DNA of 64,000 nt from Sphingomonas carotinifaciens. GTDB taxonomy: Bacteria; Pseudomonadota; Alphaproteobacteria; Sphingomonadales; Sphingomonadaceae. The notes under the pieces were generated by a model. It was not told where the DNA came from. It saw only the letters and a program-made list of their open reading frames with translations, and made no database searches. Positions 10,456 through 22,437 of the stretch are shown one piece after another. The stretch spans positions 2,231,501 through 2,295,500 of the forward strand of contig NZ_WSUT01000005.1 in assembly GCF_009789535.1 (NCBI RefSeq), in the 5' to 3' direction. Each line of letters opens with the position of its first letter. Position 1 is the stretch's first letter. The position numbers were made by a program, and so were the translations under genes.

Positions 10456-10740
10456 TCAGGCCTGCTTGGCGCGGGGCTTGCGCGGCTTGCGAGCGGGGGT
10501 GGCGCGCGGCTTGGGCGCGGCGGGCGAGTCGGCGGGCTCGGCCGCGGGGGCCGTGTCCTGCGTATCGGTCAGGGGTGTGTCGGCGGCCGGGGAATCGGCG
10601 GGTTCGGCGGCGGCGGCATCGTCGTCGCCCAGTTCGAGTTCGGCCTGGGTCCAGTGGTCCCGGTCGCGGCCATGCGGCTCACCCTCGGCCTGCCACAAAG
10701 CATATGCGCGGTCGCGGACCTTGTTCTCGCGTTCGGCCAC
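10456..10740 (-). CDS. DUF2934 domain small protein
   Basis: A 94-residue protein. Residues 1-36 carry the DUF2934 pattern RAYALWQAEGEPHGRD..HW, a short helical module of unknown function. The rest is a low-complexity acidic, Ala/Pro-rich linker containing the repeated AAEPADSPAA, ending in a strongly basic tail (KPRKPRAKQA). Start is GTG with AGAGGGAGA about 8 bp upstream. It is the first gene of the trehalose run, 50 bp before glgX. The basic tail might bind nucleic acid or polyanions, but that is only inference. From memory, DUF2934 proteins are often found beside glycogen and trehalose genes. Confidence 0.8.
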   Translation of the reverse strand: MAERENKVRDRAYALWQAEGEPHGRDRDHWTQAELELGDDDAAAAEPADSPAADTPLTDTQDTAPAAEPADSPAAPKPRATPARKPRKPRAKQA

Positions 10741-10789
10741 CCTGACGTCTCCCTCTTGCCGGGCACACGAAATGGTGCGCCACGGAAGA

Positions 10790-10812
10790 CGAAACGGTGA
10801 TCGGCCGTTTCG
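10790..10812. terminator. Hairpin between GH43 gene and the trehalose operon
   Basis: A perfect 8-bp stem (CGAAACGG / CCGTTTCG) with a 7-nt loop, about 50 bp past the GH43 stop codon and 50 bp before the DUF2934 start, all on the minus strand. There is only a weak pyrimidine tract behind it. It probably ends the receptor-GH43 transcript; the trehalose operon promoter would lie in the remaining 50-100 bp. Confidence 0.5.
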
Positions 10813-10861
10813 GCTCCGCGACGATCCGAATTTCTTTAGGGGGAGGGCGCGGTGCCCCCGG

Positions 10862-11830
10862 TCAGTGCGCGGGTTGCAACAGTGGGGCGCGGGCGTCGGT
10901 CATCGTCACGCGGCGGATCGTGCCGTCCGGGGCATAGTCCAAGCGGTCGACCGCGACCTGTCGTTCGCCGCGGAACGGGGGTGGGCTGCCCGGCCGCTCC
11001 CAGCGGTGATAGACGATCAGCCAGCGGCCGTCGGGCGCCTGCACGATGCTGTGGTGGCCCGGACCCTTGCGGTGCTTGTCGCTGGTCAGGATCGCACCGC
11101 GATACTTCCACGGGCCGGTCGGCGACGATGCGGTGGCGTAATGCACCGAATAGTCCGGGCCGTTGAAGCGGCCATGGCTGTACGACAGGTAATAGATGCC
11201 GCCACGCTCGTGCATGAACGCGCCTTCGGTAAACTCGGGCGGGTTGTCGACCGGCACCTCGCGCGCGACATGGATCATGTCGGGCGTCATCTCCCAGACG
11301 CGCAGCCGCGATCCCGCGCTGCCGCCGGCATAGAGATAGGCCTTGTTGTCCTTCGGGTCGACGAACACCATCGGGTCGATCGCCTCGAACCCCTGTCCGC
11401 CGGTGACGAGGGGGGCGCCGCTGTCGCGGTACGGACCCTCCGGCCGGTCGGCGACCGCGACGCCGATGCGGCTGGGGGTCGGGTTCTGCGGGCCGACCGA
11501 GTAATAAAGGAACCACTTGCCGTCGCGGGTGGCGACGCCGGGGGCCCAGAGGAAATGCTCGGGCGCGCCGTCATCGCCGATCCAGCGGATCTGGTCGCGG
11601 CGGATCAACTCGCCGCGGTTGCGCCAGGTCTTCAGGTCCCTGGACGAGAAGGCGCCGAAGCGGTCCGCAGCCCAGCTTCCGCCGGGGCCGCCGGTCGGGA
11701 AGACCCACAATTCGCCGTCGATCATCATCGCGTGCGGATCGGCGCCCTGGAACTGCGGATTGTCCGCCAGTGCGCCGCCCGCCAGGGTGAGGGCCATGGC
11801 GGCGGCGGCGAACCAGTGCCTTTTCTTCAT
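10862..11830 (-). CDS. Secreted GH43-family glycosidase
   Basis: A predicted beta-xylosidase/arabinofuranosidase-type five-bladed propeller enzyme; the exact substrate is unknown. It opens with a signal peptide (about 22 residues ending near ALA). The three acidic residues expected in GH43 are visible. Numbered from the in-frame ATG at 11836, they are Asp33 in GADPHAM, Asp154 in AIDPMVF and Glu204 in FTEGAFM; subtract 2 for the start used here. Two ATGs lie 6 bp apart (11836 and 11830). The gene is about 20 bp behind the TonB receptor gene, suggesting co-transcription so that imported oligosaccharides can be trimmed in the periplasm. Confidence 0.85.
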   Translation of the reverse strand: MKKRHWFAAAAMALTLAGGALADNPQFQGADPHAMMIDGELWVFPTGGPGGSWAADRFGAFSSRDLKTWRNRGELIRRDQIRWIGDDGAPEHFLWAPGVATRDGKWFLYYSVGPQNPTPSRIGVAVADRPEGPYRDSGAPLVTGGQGFEAIDPMVFVDPKDNKAYLYAGGSAGSRLRVWEMTPDMIHVAREVPVDNPPEFTEGAFMHERGGIYYLSYSHGRFNGPDYSVHYATASSPTGPWKYRGAILTSDKHRKGPGHHSIVQAPDGRWLIVYHRWERPGSPPPFRGERQVAVDRLDYAPDGTIRRVTMTDARAPLLQPAH

Positions 11831-11851
11831 CAGCATATCCCCAATGCCCGT

Positions 11852-14701
11852 TCAGAAGCGGAACCGGATGCCCAGCGAATAGGTCCGTTCCAGATAGACG
11901 ATCTGCCGCGCATACTGGTCGCCCGCATCGTTGAACTCGCGGTAACGGCGCAGCGGGTTGCCGAGCAGGTTCACGATATCGAACGCCACGGTGATGTTGG
12001 GCATCGGCGTGACCGTGGTCGAGAAATCGAGCTGGCCGCGGCCCTTTTCCACGATCGCCCCGGTGCGCGGCGCGCCGTTGGCATCGACGTCCAGATTGAC
12101 CTGGCCATATTCGAACACGAAGTTCGAGCGGTAGTTATACGCCAGTCGTGCCGAGAAGAAGGGACGTTCGTACAACCCGACAAGGTTGCCCGACCATTTC
12201 GAAACGCCGGTGAAGCGCAGCCCACGCCCGGCGACGTTCGGGTTGCTGCCCAGATCGCTGGCCAGGTCGCCCTCCGAATCGACATAGGTCGCGTTGGCCT
12301 GGACGCCGAAGCCCTTCGCCCAGTCGGGTAGCCCGTCTATGTCGAGGAAGCTGGTGAACTGCACCTCGGCGCCCTGGAAACGCGTCTGGCCGGTATTTTC
12401 GGGCAGGTTCAGCCGCGACGGGCCGAAGCCGACATCGACACCCTCGCGATTGACGCGCGAGATAAAGCCCTGTGCATCGCGCCGGAACAAGGCCGCGGTC
12501 ATCGACCCCGCACGCGAAAAATACCATTCCAGGCTGATGTCGTAGTTGTTCGACGTCAGCGGATTGAGGTTCGGATTGCCGCCGCTGATGTTACGCAGAT
12601 TGCTGTTGATGCACTGCGGCAGCGACGGGTCGGCCTGGCATTCGGGCGAGATGGTGGGCGGCGGGCCTACCGTCAGCGTCGGGTTCAGGTCAAAGAAGTT
12701 GGGCCGGGTGCGGGTCTGGTTGTAGTTCAGCCGCAGTTGCAGCTCATCGCCAAAGCGGAAGCGGGCGCTCGCATTGGGCAGATAGTCGGTATATTCGTTC
12801 CTGGCCGTGATCGGGTCGAATGTCGGCGTTGCCGCGCCGGAGGTCTCGTCCCGCACGAACCCGCTGATGCTGACCTTGGTCCGGATCGCCCGGATGCCGA
12901 GCAAGCCATCGACCGAAATGCTGTCGTTCAGATCGGCGCCGTACTTCACCTGCGCATAGGCGGCGAGCGCACGCTCGTTCGCCTGGAAGTTTTCGGTCGG
13001 ATTGAATGCAGGCAATCCTTCCGGGGCGCCGAAATAGGCGCGCAGCTGATCGATATTGTTGCGGATGCTTTCCTCGGAAAGCCCGGCGAACGAATAGACC
13101 GGGAAATTGTTGTTGAAGCTGAAGGCGGGCCGCGTTTGCCGGACGGTCGCCGGCAGCGCGGAGATCGGGATGTTCAGATCGCGATACAGCGCGTTGGCGG
13201 GATCGTTGTTCAAACGATCGATATAGGGGGCACCGCGATCCCGATTGGCATCGCGATCATTGTAGCGCAGACCCGCCTGGATCCGCTTGATGAAGCTGCC
13301 CTCGTCGAAATCATATTGCGTGTCGCCGCGCAGCTGGATGTCCTTGCCGCCGACCTTCAGATGTTCCTGGAAGAAACCGCGGACATTGAAATTGTTCGGG
13401 TCGCTGGGATCGAAATCGACGAAGTTGAACGTCGGTCCGCCATCCGGCCCGTCGAACAACACCGTGCGCGTCGGCGAACGAGCGAAGAGATAGTCGATAT
13501 TGTAGAGTTTGAAATCATAGGTCGAGCGCGTGTAGGCGCCGTCGACCGACCATTGCAGCCGATCCCTTTGCCATACCATGCCGCCACCGATCTGGTAGGT
13601 ATTGGTACGGCCGGATGCCGACGTGTAATAACCATCGGGTATGCTGCCGCCGACAACGGTGGCGCCCTGCGCCACATTGGCCGCGCCGGGCCGGGCCGTC
13701 AGATTCTGCAACTGGAAGTCGGGGCCGCCAAAGATCGGGACGAACATCCACTGGTTTTCGTCGTGGCTGCGATACCCCTGGTAAAGCCCGTCGACATAGA
13801 CCTCCAGTTCGGGGCTGGGACGCCACTGGAATGCGGCATTGGCCGAGGGGCGGAAGCGGTTGCCGTTGCTGGTGAAGCGTCCCTGCGCATCCGGGTAGCG
13901 GATGCCGGCGCCGACACCGGGCGCGCTTTCGGCCGTGGTGGTGCCGATCACGACCGATTGTTCACGGGTCGCATCAAGATAGTTGAGGCCGACATAGGAG
14001 GCGTTGACCAGCAGGCCCATCTCACCAATGCCGGTATCCCACCGGTCGCTGACGAGCAGATTGCCGTTCCATGTCGGCTTGCCCGATTGCTCCCAGTGAA
14101 CGCCGTTGAGCGAACCCGAAACCTCGAACCCGTTGAAGTCGAACGGGCGACGACCGCGGACGTTGACCTGCCCGCCGATGCCGCCTTCGATCAGATTGGC
14201 GGTGCCGTTCTTGTACACCTCCAGCGCGGCGACGGTGCCGGCGGGAAAGTCCTGGATCGCGACGAAGCGGCCCTCGGCGGTGAAGATCTCGCGGCCGTTA
14301 TAGGTGGTGCTGATGTCGGGCAGGCCGCGGATCTGCACGCCCGCCGCCTCGCCGGCGCCGCGCGTCACCTGCACGCCCGAGACGCGGGCGAGGGCGGCCG
14401 AGGCGAAGGTGTCGGGCAGCTTGCCGATATCCTCCGCGACGATGGCATCGACGATGCCGTCCGAATTGCGCTTGAGCGCCTGCGCCGACTCCAGGCTGCG
14501 ACGCAGGCCGGTGACGACGATCTCGCCATCGTCGGCCGGGCCCTGCTGGCTGGAGGGGGCCGGGACGCTGGGATTGGCGGACAGGTCGCTGGGCGTGTCG
14601 GGCTTGGGGGTTTCCTGCGCCACCTGAGCCTGTGCCGGCATGGCAGCGAAAAGTCCGACAAGCATCGCGGTCGATGCGCGGAGCAGCGCCTTGTCCTTCA
14701 T
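11852..14701 (-). CDS. TonB-dependent receptor, probable carbohydrate importer
   Basis: Outer-membrane receptor of about 949 residues. It has a signal peptide (AMPAQA at the end), a Ser/Pro-rich linker, the TonB-box-like EIVVTG, a plug domain with SVEDIGKLPD-type sequence (DAIVAEDIGKLPDTFA), and a barrel ending in Phe (LGIRFRF). This plug style belongs to the large sphingomonad/Caulobacter receptor family usually tied to sugars rather than iron. The ATG at 14701 has a GGGG-containing Shine-Dalgarno; an upstream ATG at 14755 lacks one. It pairs with the GH43 gene downstream and faces a GH5-like gene, so a plant-type polysaccharide is the likely ligand (inference). Confidence 0.9.
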   Translation of the reverse strand: MKDKALLRASTAMLVGLFAAMPAQAQVAQETPKPDTPSDLSANPSVPAPSSQQGPADDGEIVVTGLRRSLESAQALKRNSDGIVDAIVAEDIGKLPDTFASAALARVSGVQVTRGAGEAAGVQIRGLPDISTTYNGREIFTAEGRFVAIQDFPAGTVAALEVYKNGTANLIEGGIGGQVNVRGRRPFDFNGFEVSGSLNGVHWEQSGKPTWNGNLLVSDRWDTGIGEMGLLVNASYVGLNYLDATREQSVVIGTTTAESAPGVGAGIRYPDAQGRFTSNGNRFRPSANAAFQWRPSPELEVYVDGLYQGYRSHDENQWMFVPIFGGPDFQLQNLTARPGAANVAQGATVVGGSIPDGYYTSASGRTNTYQIGGGMVWQRDRLQWSVDGAYTRSTYDFKLYNIDYLFARSPTRTVLFDGPDGGPTFNFVDFDPSDPNNFNVRGFFQEHLKVGGKDIQLRGDTQYDFDEGSFIKRIQAGLRYNDRDANRDRGAPYIDRLNNDPANALYRDLNIPISALPATVRQTRPAFSFNNNFPVYSFAGLSEESIRNNIDQLRAYFGAPEGLPAFNPTENFQANERALAAYAQVKYGADLNDSISVDGLLGIRAIRTKVSISGFVRDETSGAATPTFDPITARNEYTDYLPNASARFRFGDELQLRLNYNQTRTRPNFFDLNPTLTVGPPPTISPECQADPSLPQCINSNLRNISGGNPNLNPLTSNNYDISLEWYFSRAGSMTAALFRRDAQGFISRVNREGVDVGFGPSRLNLPENTGQTRFQGAEVQFTSFLDIDGLPDWAKGFGVQANATYVDSEGDLASDLGSNPNVAGRGLRFTGVSKWSGNLVGLYERPFFSARLAYNYRSNFVFEYGQVNLDVDANGAPRTGAIVEKGRGQLDFSTTVTPMPNITVAFDIVNLLGNPLRRYREFNDAGDQYARQIVYLERTYSLGIRFRF

Positions 14702-14895
14702 GATATCCAACCCCTGTTTCGTGTCCGGCATCTTTGCGCCTTTGATCACAGGCAATTACCGCATTTGTTGGAGGTGACAAGTGAGATTTGAACGGTAAGC
14801 CAAACGAACCACATGATAAAAATAGCGCGTCGGCTTGTAAGACAATTCGGGATGGGGCTAGACCCGCGGCAGAGAGCAAAAGCAGGAGAGGATCG
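14702..14895. promoter_or_regulatory. Divergent promoter region of the polysaccharide locus
   Basis: A 194-bp spacer between the minus-strand receptor and the plus-strand glycosidase. It is locally A+T richer than the genes around it (for example ACATGATAAAAATAGCG near 14,810-14,826) and must carry both promoters. A strong Shine-Dalgarno, CAGGAGAGG, lies just before the glycosidase ATG at 14896. I could not recognise a specific operator. Confidence 0.5.
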
Positions 14896-16071
14896 ATGAA
14901 GCTGATCGTCACGATGATGACGGGGCTTGCCACCAGCGCGTTGCTGGTCGCCGTGCCCGCCGAGGCGCGGGGCCGGTGGACGGAGGCGCAGGCGAACGCC
15001 TGGTACGCGAAACAGCCCTGGCTGGTCGGTGCCAATTTCGCACCCGCCAATGCGATCAACCAGTTCGAGATGTGGCAGGCCGAAACCTGGGACCCCAAGC
15101 GGATCGATTACGAACTGGGGCTGGCACAGGGCATCGGCATGAACACGATGCGCGTGTTCCTGCACGATCAGCTATGGACCAAGGACCCGGAGGGGTTCCG
15201 CCAGCGCATCGACGCGTTCCTGACCATCGCGCAGCGGCACAATATCAAGCCGCTGTTCGTGCTGTTCGACAGTTGCTGGGACCCGAACCCGGTGGCGGGG
15301 CCGCAGCATCCGCCGATACCGGGCGTGCACAATTCCGGCTGGGTCCAGTCGCCCGGCATGGCGGGCCTGCGCGACCGCGCCGGCTGGCCGCGCTACAAGG
15401 CCTATGTGCAAGGGGTGATCGGCGCCTTTGCCAACGATCCTCGCGTGCTGGGCTGGGACCTGTGGAACGAGCCCGACAACGGCGCCGACCAGTATAAGGG
15501 ACAGGAGGGCAAGGAGCCGCTGGTCCGCGCGCTATTGGCGCAGGTGTTCGACTGGGCGCGCGCCGCCGATCCGTCGCAGCCGCTGACGTCGGGCGTGTGG
15601 ATCGGCGACGACTGGACGCCGGGCGGGCGCGGCTCGCCGATGGAGAAGCTGCAACTGGGACAGTCCGACGTCATCTCGTTCCACGATTACAGCTGGCCGG
15701 AAACGTTCGAGCGGCGGGTGCGGCAGTTGCTGCCCTATAATCGGCCGCTGCTGTGCACCGAATATATGGCGCGGGGGAACGGATCGACCTTCGACAACAG
15801 CCTGCCGATCGGCAAGCGCTACAATGTCGCGATGATGAACTGGGGCTTTGTCGACGGCAAGACGCAGACGCGCCTGCCCTGGGACAGTTGGAAGAAGCCC
15901 TATACGCAGGACGAGCCGACCATCTGGTTCCACGAGGTTTTCCGCGGCGATGGCACGCCGTACCGGGCGGCGGAGACGGACCTGATCCGGCGGCTGAGCG
16001 CGGCGCCCAAGGGCGTGGTGCCGGCGGCGGCTGCCGCAGATGCACCGCCGCCGCGGCGCGCGCGGCGGTGA
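14896..16071 (+). CDS. Secreted GH5-like (clan GH-A) glycosidase
   Basis: A 391-residue secreted enzyme, probably acting on a plant hemicellulose or similar glucan/xylan. A signal peptide covers about residues 1-24 (ending PAEA). The barrel shows the clan GH-A acid/base Glu192 in DLWNEPDN and a nucleophile candidate Glu289 in LLCTEYMARG, with FHDYSW before it. The Ala/Pro/Arg tail (from about 375) looks disordered. The start at 14896 has a CAGGAGAGG Shine-Dalgarno; an upstream in-frame ATG at 14788 gives a non-signal leader and was rejected. It faces the receptor-GH43 pair and so is probably part of the same utilisation locus. Confidence 0.82.
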   Translation: MKLIVTMMTGLATSALLVAVPAEARGRWTEAQANAWYAKQPWLVGANFAPANAINQFEMWQAETWDPKRIDYELGLAQGIGMNTMRVFLHDQLWTKDPEGFRQRIDAFLTIAQRHNIKPLFVLFDSCWDPNPVAGPQHPPIPGVHNSGWVQSPGMAGLRDRAGWPRYKAYVQGVIGAFANDPRVLGWDLWNEPDNGADQYKGQEGKEPLVRALLAQVFDWARAADPSQPLTSGVWIGDDWTPGGRGSPMEKLQLGQSDVISFHDYSWPETFERRVRQLLPYNRPLLCTEYMARGNGSTFDNSLPIGKRYNVAMMNWGFVDGKTQTRLPWDSWKKPYTQDEPTIWFHEVFRGDGTPYRAAETDLIRRLSAAPKGVVPAAAAADAPPPRRARR

Positions 16072-16681
16072 TCGGGGCGAGGGGGGGCTCGATCCGGATG
16101 ACCCCGGGTTGATCCACCCTCGTTCGTATCGCGGCGACGTATCGAACGACACGTCGCCGCCTCGCCCGGCGGGACGGCCTGACTCAGCGGGGGAAGCGGG
16201 ATCGGCATCGACCGGCCTTCGCGCCTGCTGAGACAAAAGGAATGTGCGCAGGCGCGTACAGGGTGCTGATCGGTGAACCGCGCAGACTTGCACGTTCATC
16301 GTCCGGGGCGCGAAGGCGATGTCCCACCGCATCCTGAGACGCACGCCTCCCAACTCCCGCGCCCATCGCGAGGACGGGGATGGTCGTTCCGGACAGAGAG
16401 TGGCCGTTGGCTCCGTGCACCCGCATGTCGATCGGCGTCGCGCGTGGTGGTGATCGGTGCCTCTGAAATTCCCAACGGACCAGATCGGGCCGACCATCGA
16501 AGAAAAGCGCATGGCCAAATCATCGCCCTTCCATCCGGGCCGAACCCCTTGTCACTGATGTCGGAGGCAATTTTTATCCAAAGGGCACCCCCAAGAATTT
16601 CTACGGATCATCCCCCGCTTTGATGGATTATGGCACCGGTCAGGGACCGTCCCACCAAACAAGAAAAACAAGGGGTTGATA
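16072..16681. other. 610-bp intergenic region without a recognisable gene
   Basis: Open frames here (for example plus 16273-16623 and a minus frame through 16518) give arginine/proline-rich peptides with no family resemblance. The only clear structure is the hairpin at 16131-16160. The right end holds the Shine-Dalgarno AAGGGG of the next receptor gene and an A-rich stretch (AACAAGAAAAACAAGGGG) just before it. The promoter of that receptor must lie in this region. Confidence 0.5.
16131..16160. terminator. Perfect 10-bp hairpin after the GH5-like gene
   Basis: GCGGCGACGT and ACGTCGCCGC form a perfect stem around a 10-nt loop, 60 bp past the glycosidase stop. No T-run follows, so it may be a processing or attenuation structure rather than a classic intrinsic terminator. 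Confidence 0.45.
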
Positions 16682-19117
16682 GTGCTGCTTTTCTGCACAT
16701 CGCTGCTCGCCACCAGTTCCGCGCTCGCCCTTGCCGCACAGGCGGCGCCGCCTGCGCAGGAAGCGCAGGCCGCACCCGTCGCCGATGCCGCGACGCCGGA
16801 AGAGGAGGGCGACGTCATCGTCGTCACCGGTACGCGTGCCGAGGGGCGCACGCGGCTGGACAGCGCCTCGCCGGTCGATGTGCTGAGCGGCGCCAGCCTG
16901 CAGCGCCAGGGCACGACCGAGCTGGCCACCGCGCTGTCGGCGGTCGCCCCGTCGATCGATTTCCCGCGGCCTGCCGCCAATGACGGCACCGACGCGATCC
17001 GCCCGGCGACGCTGCGCGGCCTGTCGCCGGACCAGACCCTGGTGCTGATCAACGGCATTCGCGGCCATACCTCGGCCCTGCTCAACACCAACGGCACCGT
17101 GGGTCGGGGATCGGCGGCGGTCGACCTCAACACCATCCCGACCGTGGCGCTCGACCGGATCGAGGTGCTGCGCGACGGCGCCTCCGCGCAATATGGCTCG
17201 GACGCGATCGCCGGGGTCGTCAACCTGCGCCTGCGCGAAGCACGGTCGGGCGGCGGCGCGCAGGTCAATTACGGATTCTACAACACCGACGTGGACACCG
17301 CGAATGGCCGGCGCTCGGTGACGGGCGAGAACGCGGTCACCGCCTCGCTATGGCAGGGGATCGGGTTCGGCGAAGACGGTTTCCTGACCGTTTCCGGCGA
17401 ATATCTGAAGCGCAGCCCGACCAACCGTGCGGACTTCGACCGGCGCGTGACGCCCAACCGCATCACCGGTCGTTACGGCGACCCGGAAGTCGAGCAGTAT
17501 ACCGGCTTCGTCAACGCGGGCACCTCGCTGACCGACGACTGGAGCCTGTACGCGTTCGGCGGTTACCAGGACCGCGACACGCGCAGCGCGGCCTTCCCGC
17601 GGCTGGCCAGTGCCACGACCGCTCTGGCGGGGTATCCCAACGGCTTCCTGCCGATCATCAACACCAAGGTGCAGGACCTGAACTCGGCCGCGGGTCTGCG
17701 CGGCAATCTCGGTGGGTTCGATGTCGACCTGTCGTTCAGCTATGGCCGGAACAAGATCGGCTTCCGCACGCTCAATTCGGCCAACTACGCCTATGGCAGC
17801 GCGACGCCGCGCGACTTCAGCGACGGGGCGCTGATCTACGACCAGTATATCGTCGGGCTGGACGCGACGCGCCGCTTCGACGTGTTCCAGTCGCTCAACG
17901 TCGCCTTCGGCCTGGAAGGCCGCCGCGAGGGATACAAGATCCAGGCGGGCGAGCAGGCCTCCTATGGCTATCCGCCGGCGGGGACGGTGACGGGGGCCGC
18001 GGCCAACGCGGCGCCCGGTGCGCAAGGGTTTGGCGGCTTCTCGCCGCTCAACGAGACCGAGCGCAGCCGCCGCAACGTCAGCGCCTATGTCGATATCGAG
18101 GCACAGGTGACCGACAAGTTCCTGGCCGGGCTTGCGGGCCGCGTCGAGGACTATTCCGACTTCGGCAGCACGGTAAACGGCAAGCTGTCGCTGCGCTACG
18201 ACGTGGCCGACTGGTTCGCGCTGCGCGGCACCGCCTCCACCGGCTTCCGTGCGCCGTCGCTCCAGCAGCAATATTTCACCCAGATCGCGCAGGTGGTGCA
18301 GAACGGCGTGCCGGTCCAGACCGGCACCTATCCCTCGGTCAGCGCGGTCGGCACCGCGCTCGGCGGCCTGCCGCTGGAGCCGGAAAAGTCGACCAACCTG
18401 TCGGTCGGCACCGTGATCCGCTCCGGCGGGTTCGACCTGACGGTGGATGCCTATCGCATCCATATCCGCAACCAGATCGGCCTGTCGGAGAATATCTCCG
18501 CAGGTACGCCCGGCACCGCTACCTATAATCCGCAGGTTGCCGCATTGCTGCCGGCTGACGTCTCGGCGGCACGCTTCTTCATCAACGGTCTGGCGACGAC
18601 GACCAAGGGCATCGACGTGGTCGCGCATTATCGGTGGCGGACCGCAGGGGCGGGCGCGTTCGACTTCACGCTGGCCGGCAACATCAACGACGTGAAGGTC
18701 ACGCGCGTGCCGACCAGCACTGCGACGCTGAACCCCGCGCCGACGCTGTTCGCGCGCAGTCGCATCCTGACGCTGGAGGACGGCACCCCGCAGCAGAAGG
18801 TGACGGGCACGGTCGACTGGTCGCTGGACCGGCTGGGGGCGCTCGCCCGCGTCACCTATTACGGCAACGTCAATCAGGCGGGCACCACCCCGGCGGCGGA
18901 CGTGTTCACCGGCAACCGCGCGATCACCGACCTGGAACTGCGCTATGCCGCGACCAAGGGCGCGCAGATCGGCCTGGGCGTCAGCAACCTGTTCGACGTC
19001 TATCCGCGTGAAACGCCGCTCGCCAACAATCCCAGCGGCGTGCTCGGCTTCCCCTATTATTCGCCCTTCGGCTTCAACGGGCGGTATCTTTACGCACGGC
19101 TGGGCCTGAACTGGTAA
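16682..19117 (+). CDS. TonB-dependent receptor, stand-alone
   Basis: Outer-membrane receptor of about 811 residues. It has a signal peptide, an Ala/Pro linker, DVIVVTGTR (TonB-box-like), then a plug with VLINGIRGHTSALLNTNG and RIEVLRDGASAQYGSDAIAG, and a barrel ending ARLGLNW, so the last residue is Trp instead of the usual Phe. The start is probably GTG at 16682: the Shine-Dalgarno AGGGG at 16671-16675 is 6 bp from it but touches the alternative TTG at 16676. It stands alone, with no enzyme partner nearby and a convergent gene downstream, so the ligand is unknown. Confidence 0.88.
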   Translation: MLLFCTSLLATSSALALAAQAAPPAQEAQAAPVADAATPEEEGDVIVVTGTRAEGRTRLDSASPVDVLSGASLQRQGTTELATALSAVAPSIDFPRPAANDGTDAIRPATLRGLSPDQTLVLINGIRGHTSALLNTNGTVGRGSAAVDLNTIPTVALDRIEVLRDGASAQYGSDAIAGVVNLRLREARSGGGAQVNYGFYNTDVDTANGRRSVTGENAVTASLWQGIGFGEDGFLTVSGEYLKRSPTNRADFDRRVTPNRITGRYGDPEVEQYTGFVNAGTSLTDDWSLYAFGGYQDRDTRSAAFPRLASATTALAGYPNGFLPIINTKVQDLNSAAGLRGNLGGFDVDLSFSYGRNKIGFRTLNSANYAYGSATPRDFSDGALIYDQYIVGLDATRRFDVFQSLNVAFGLEGRREGYKIQAGEQASYGYPPAGTVTGAAANAAPGAQGFGGFSPLNETERSRRNVSAYVDIEAQVTDKFLAGLAGRVEDYSDFGSTVNGKLSLRYDVADWFALRGTASTGFRAPSLQQQYFTQIAQVVQNGVPVQTGTYPSVSAVGTALGGLPLEPEKSTNLSVGTVIRSGGFDLTVDAYRIHIRNQIGLSENISAGTPGTATYNPQVAALLPADVSAARFFINGLATTTKGIDVVAHYRWRTAGAGAFDFTLAGNINDVKVTRVPTSTATLNPAPTLFARSRILTLEDGTPQQKVTGTVDWSLDRLGALARVTYYGNVNQAGTTPAADVFTGNRAITDLELRYAATKGAQIGLGVSNLFDVYPRETPLANNPSGVLGFPYYSPFGFNGRYLYARLGLNW

Positions 19118-19130
19118 TCGTCGAAACGAC

Positions 19131-19165
19131 GAAGCGCGCCACACCGGCCGGGTGTCGCGCGCTTC
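19131..19165. terminator. Bidirectional terminator hairpin
   Basis: A 15-bp arm GAAGCGCGCCACACC pairs with GGTGTCGCGCGCTTC with one mismatch around a 5-nt loop. It lies between two convergent genes, the receptor ending at 19117 and the DUF952 gene ending at 19191, so it can serve both. Confidence 0.75.
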
Positions 19166-19190
19166 GCGTGTTTCCTGCTGCCGGGACGGC

Positions 19191-19537
19191 TTATCCGGTA
19201 ACCGGCAGGCGCACCGTGCCGTCGTCGTCACGCTTCAGCGGGCTGTAGGCGACGACCGCATTCAGCGGCAGATCGGCATAAAGATGCGGGAACAGCTGTC
19301 CGCCGCGGCTTTCCTCCCACCGCACCGCGTCGCCCATCGCCTCCAGATCGACGGCCGCGACGTGCAGGTCGTTCTGCCCGGCGAAATGCTTGTTGACCGT
19401 CTCCGTCAGTTGCGCGGCGGTGGACAGGTGGATGTAGCCGTCCTGCCGATCGACGGGCGCGCCGGTGAACACGCCGTCAGTCTCCAGCGTCGCCATCTGC
19501 TCGGCGGTCAGCACCTTGTATGCGGTGGTCGGGTGCG

Positions 19538-19541
<4 letters not shown>
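19191..19541 (-). CDS. DUF952 family protein
   Basis: A 116-residue cytoplasmic protein of the DUF952 family. It shows the family's YKVLTAEQ opening, [12 protein letters not shown] at about 34-45 and [14 protein letters not shown] at about 83-96. Function is unknown; the fold is thought to be related to ADP-ribosyl/RNA 2'-phosphotransferase-like proteins, but I cannot show that here. Its ATG overlaps the gyrA stop as ATGA, so it is translated from the gyrA transcript. Confidence 0.85.
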
Positions 19542-22288
<2,747 letters not shown>

Positions 22289-22437
22289 AGCAGCTACTTT
22301 CAGGCTTGTGTCAGTTGGGAAACGACATCCCTAGCCGCTCCGAAGGCGCCTGACCACCCCCGCGCACGCGCGCCTGCGCGAGGGGGCGGGGCAGGGGCCA
22401 AGTCGTTGCAAATGCTGTCGCAAGGCCCCCGCCACCG

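Noticed and set aside
8228..12331. Plus-strand open frame of about 1,367 codons
   Set aside because: It lies antisense to treZ's end, glgX, GH43 and the receptor, has no family motifs and is arginine/isoleucine-rich shadow sequence. High G+C makes such long antisense frames common.
16273..16623. Plus-strand 116-codon frame in the 16-kb gap
   Set aside because: No ribosome site, no family resemblance, and arginine/proline-rich composition typical of non-coding G+C-rich DNA.
22289..22437. G+C-rich palindromic stretches upstream of gyrA
   Set aside because: Short imperfect pairings such as GCGCGCC/GGCGCG are expected by chance here; no conserved leader or riboswitch fold was recognised.
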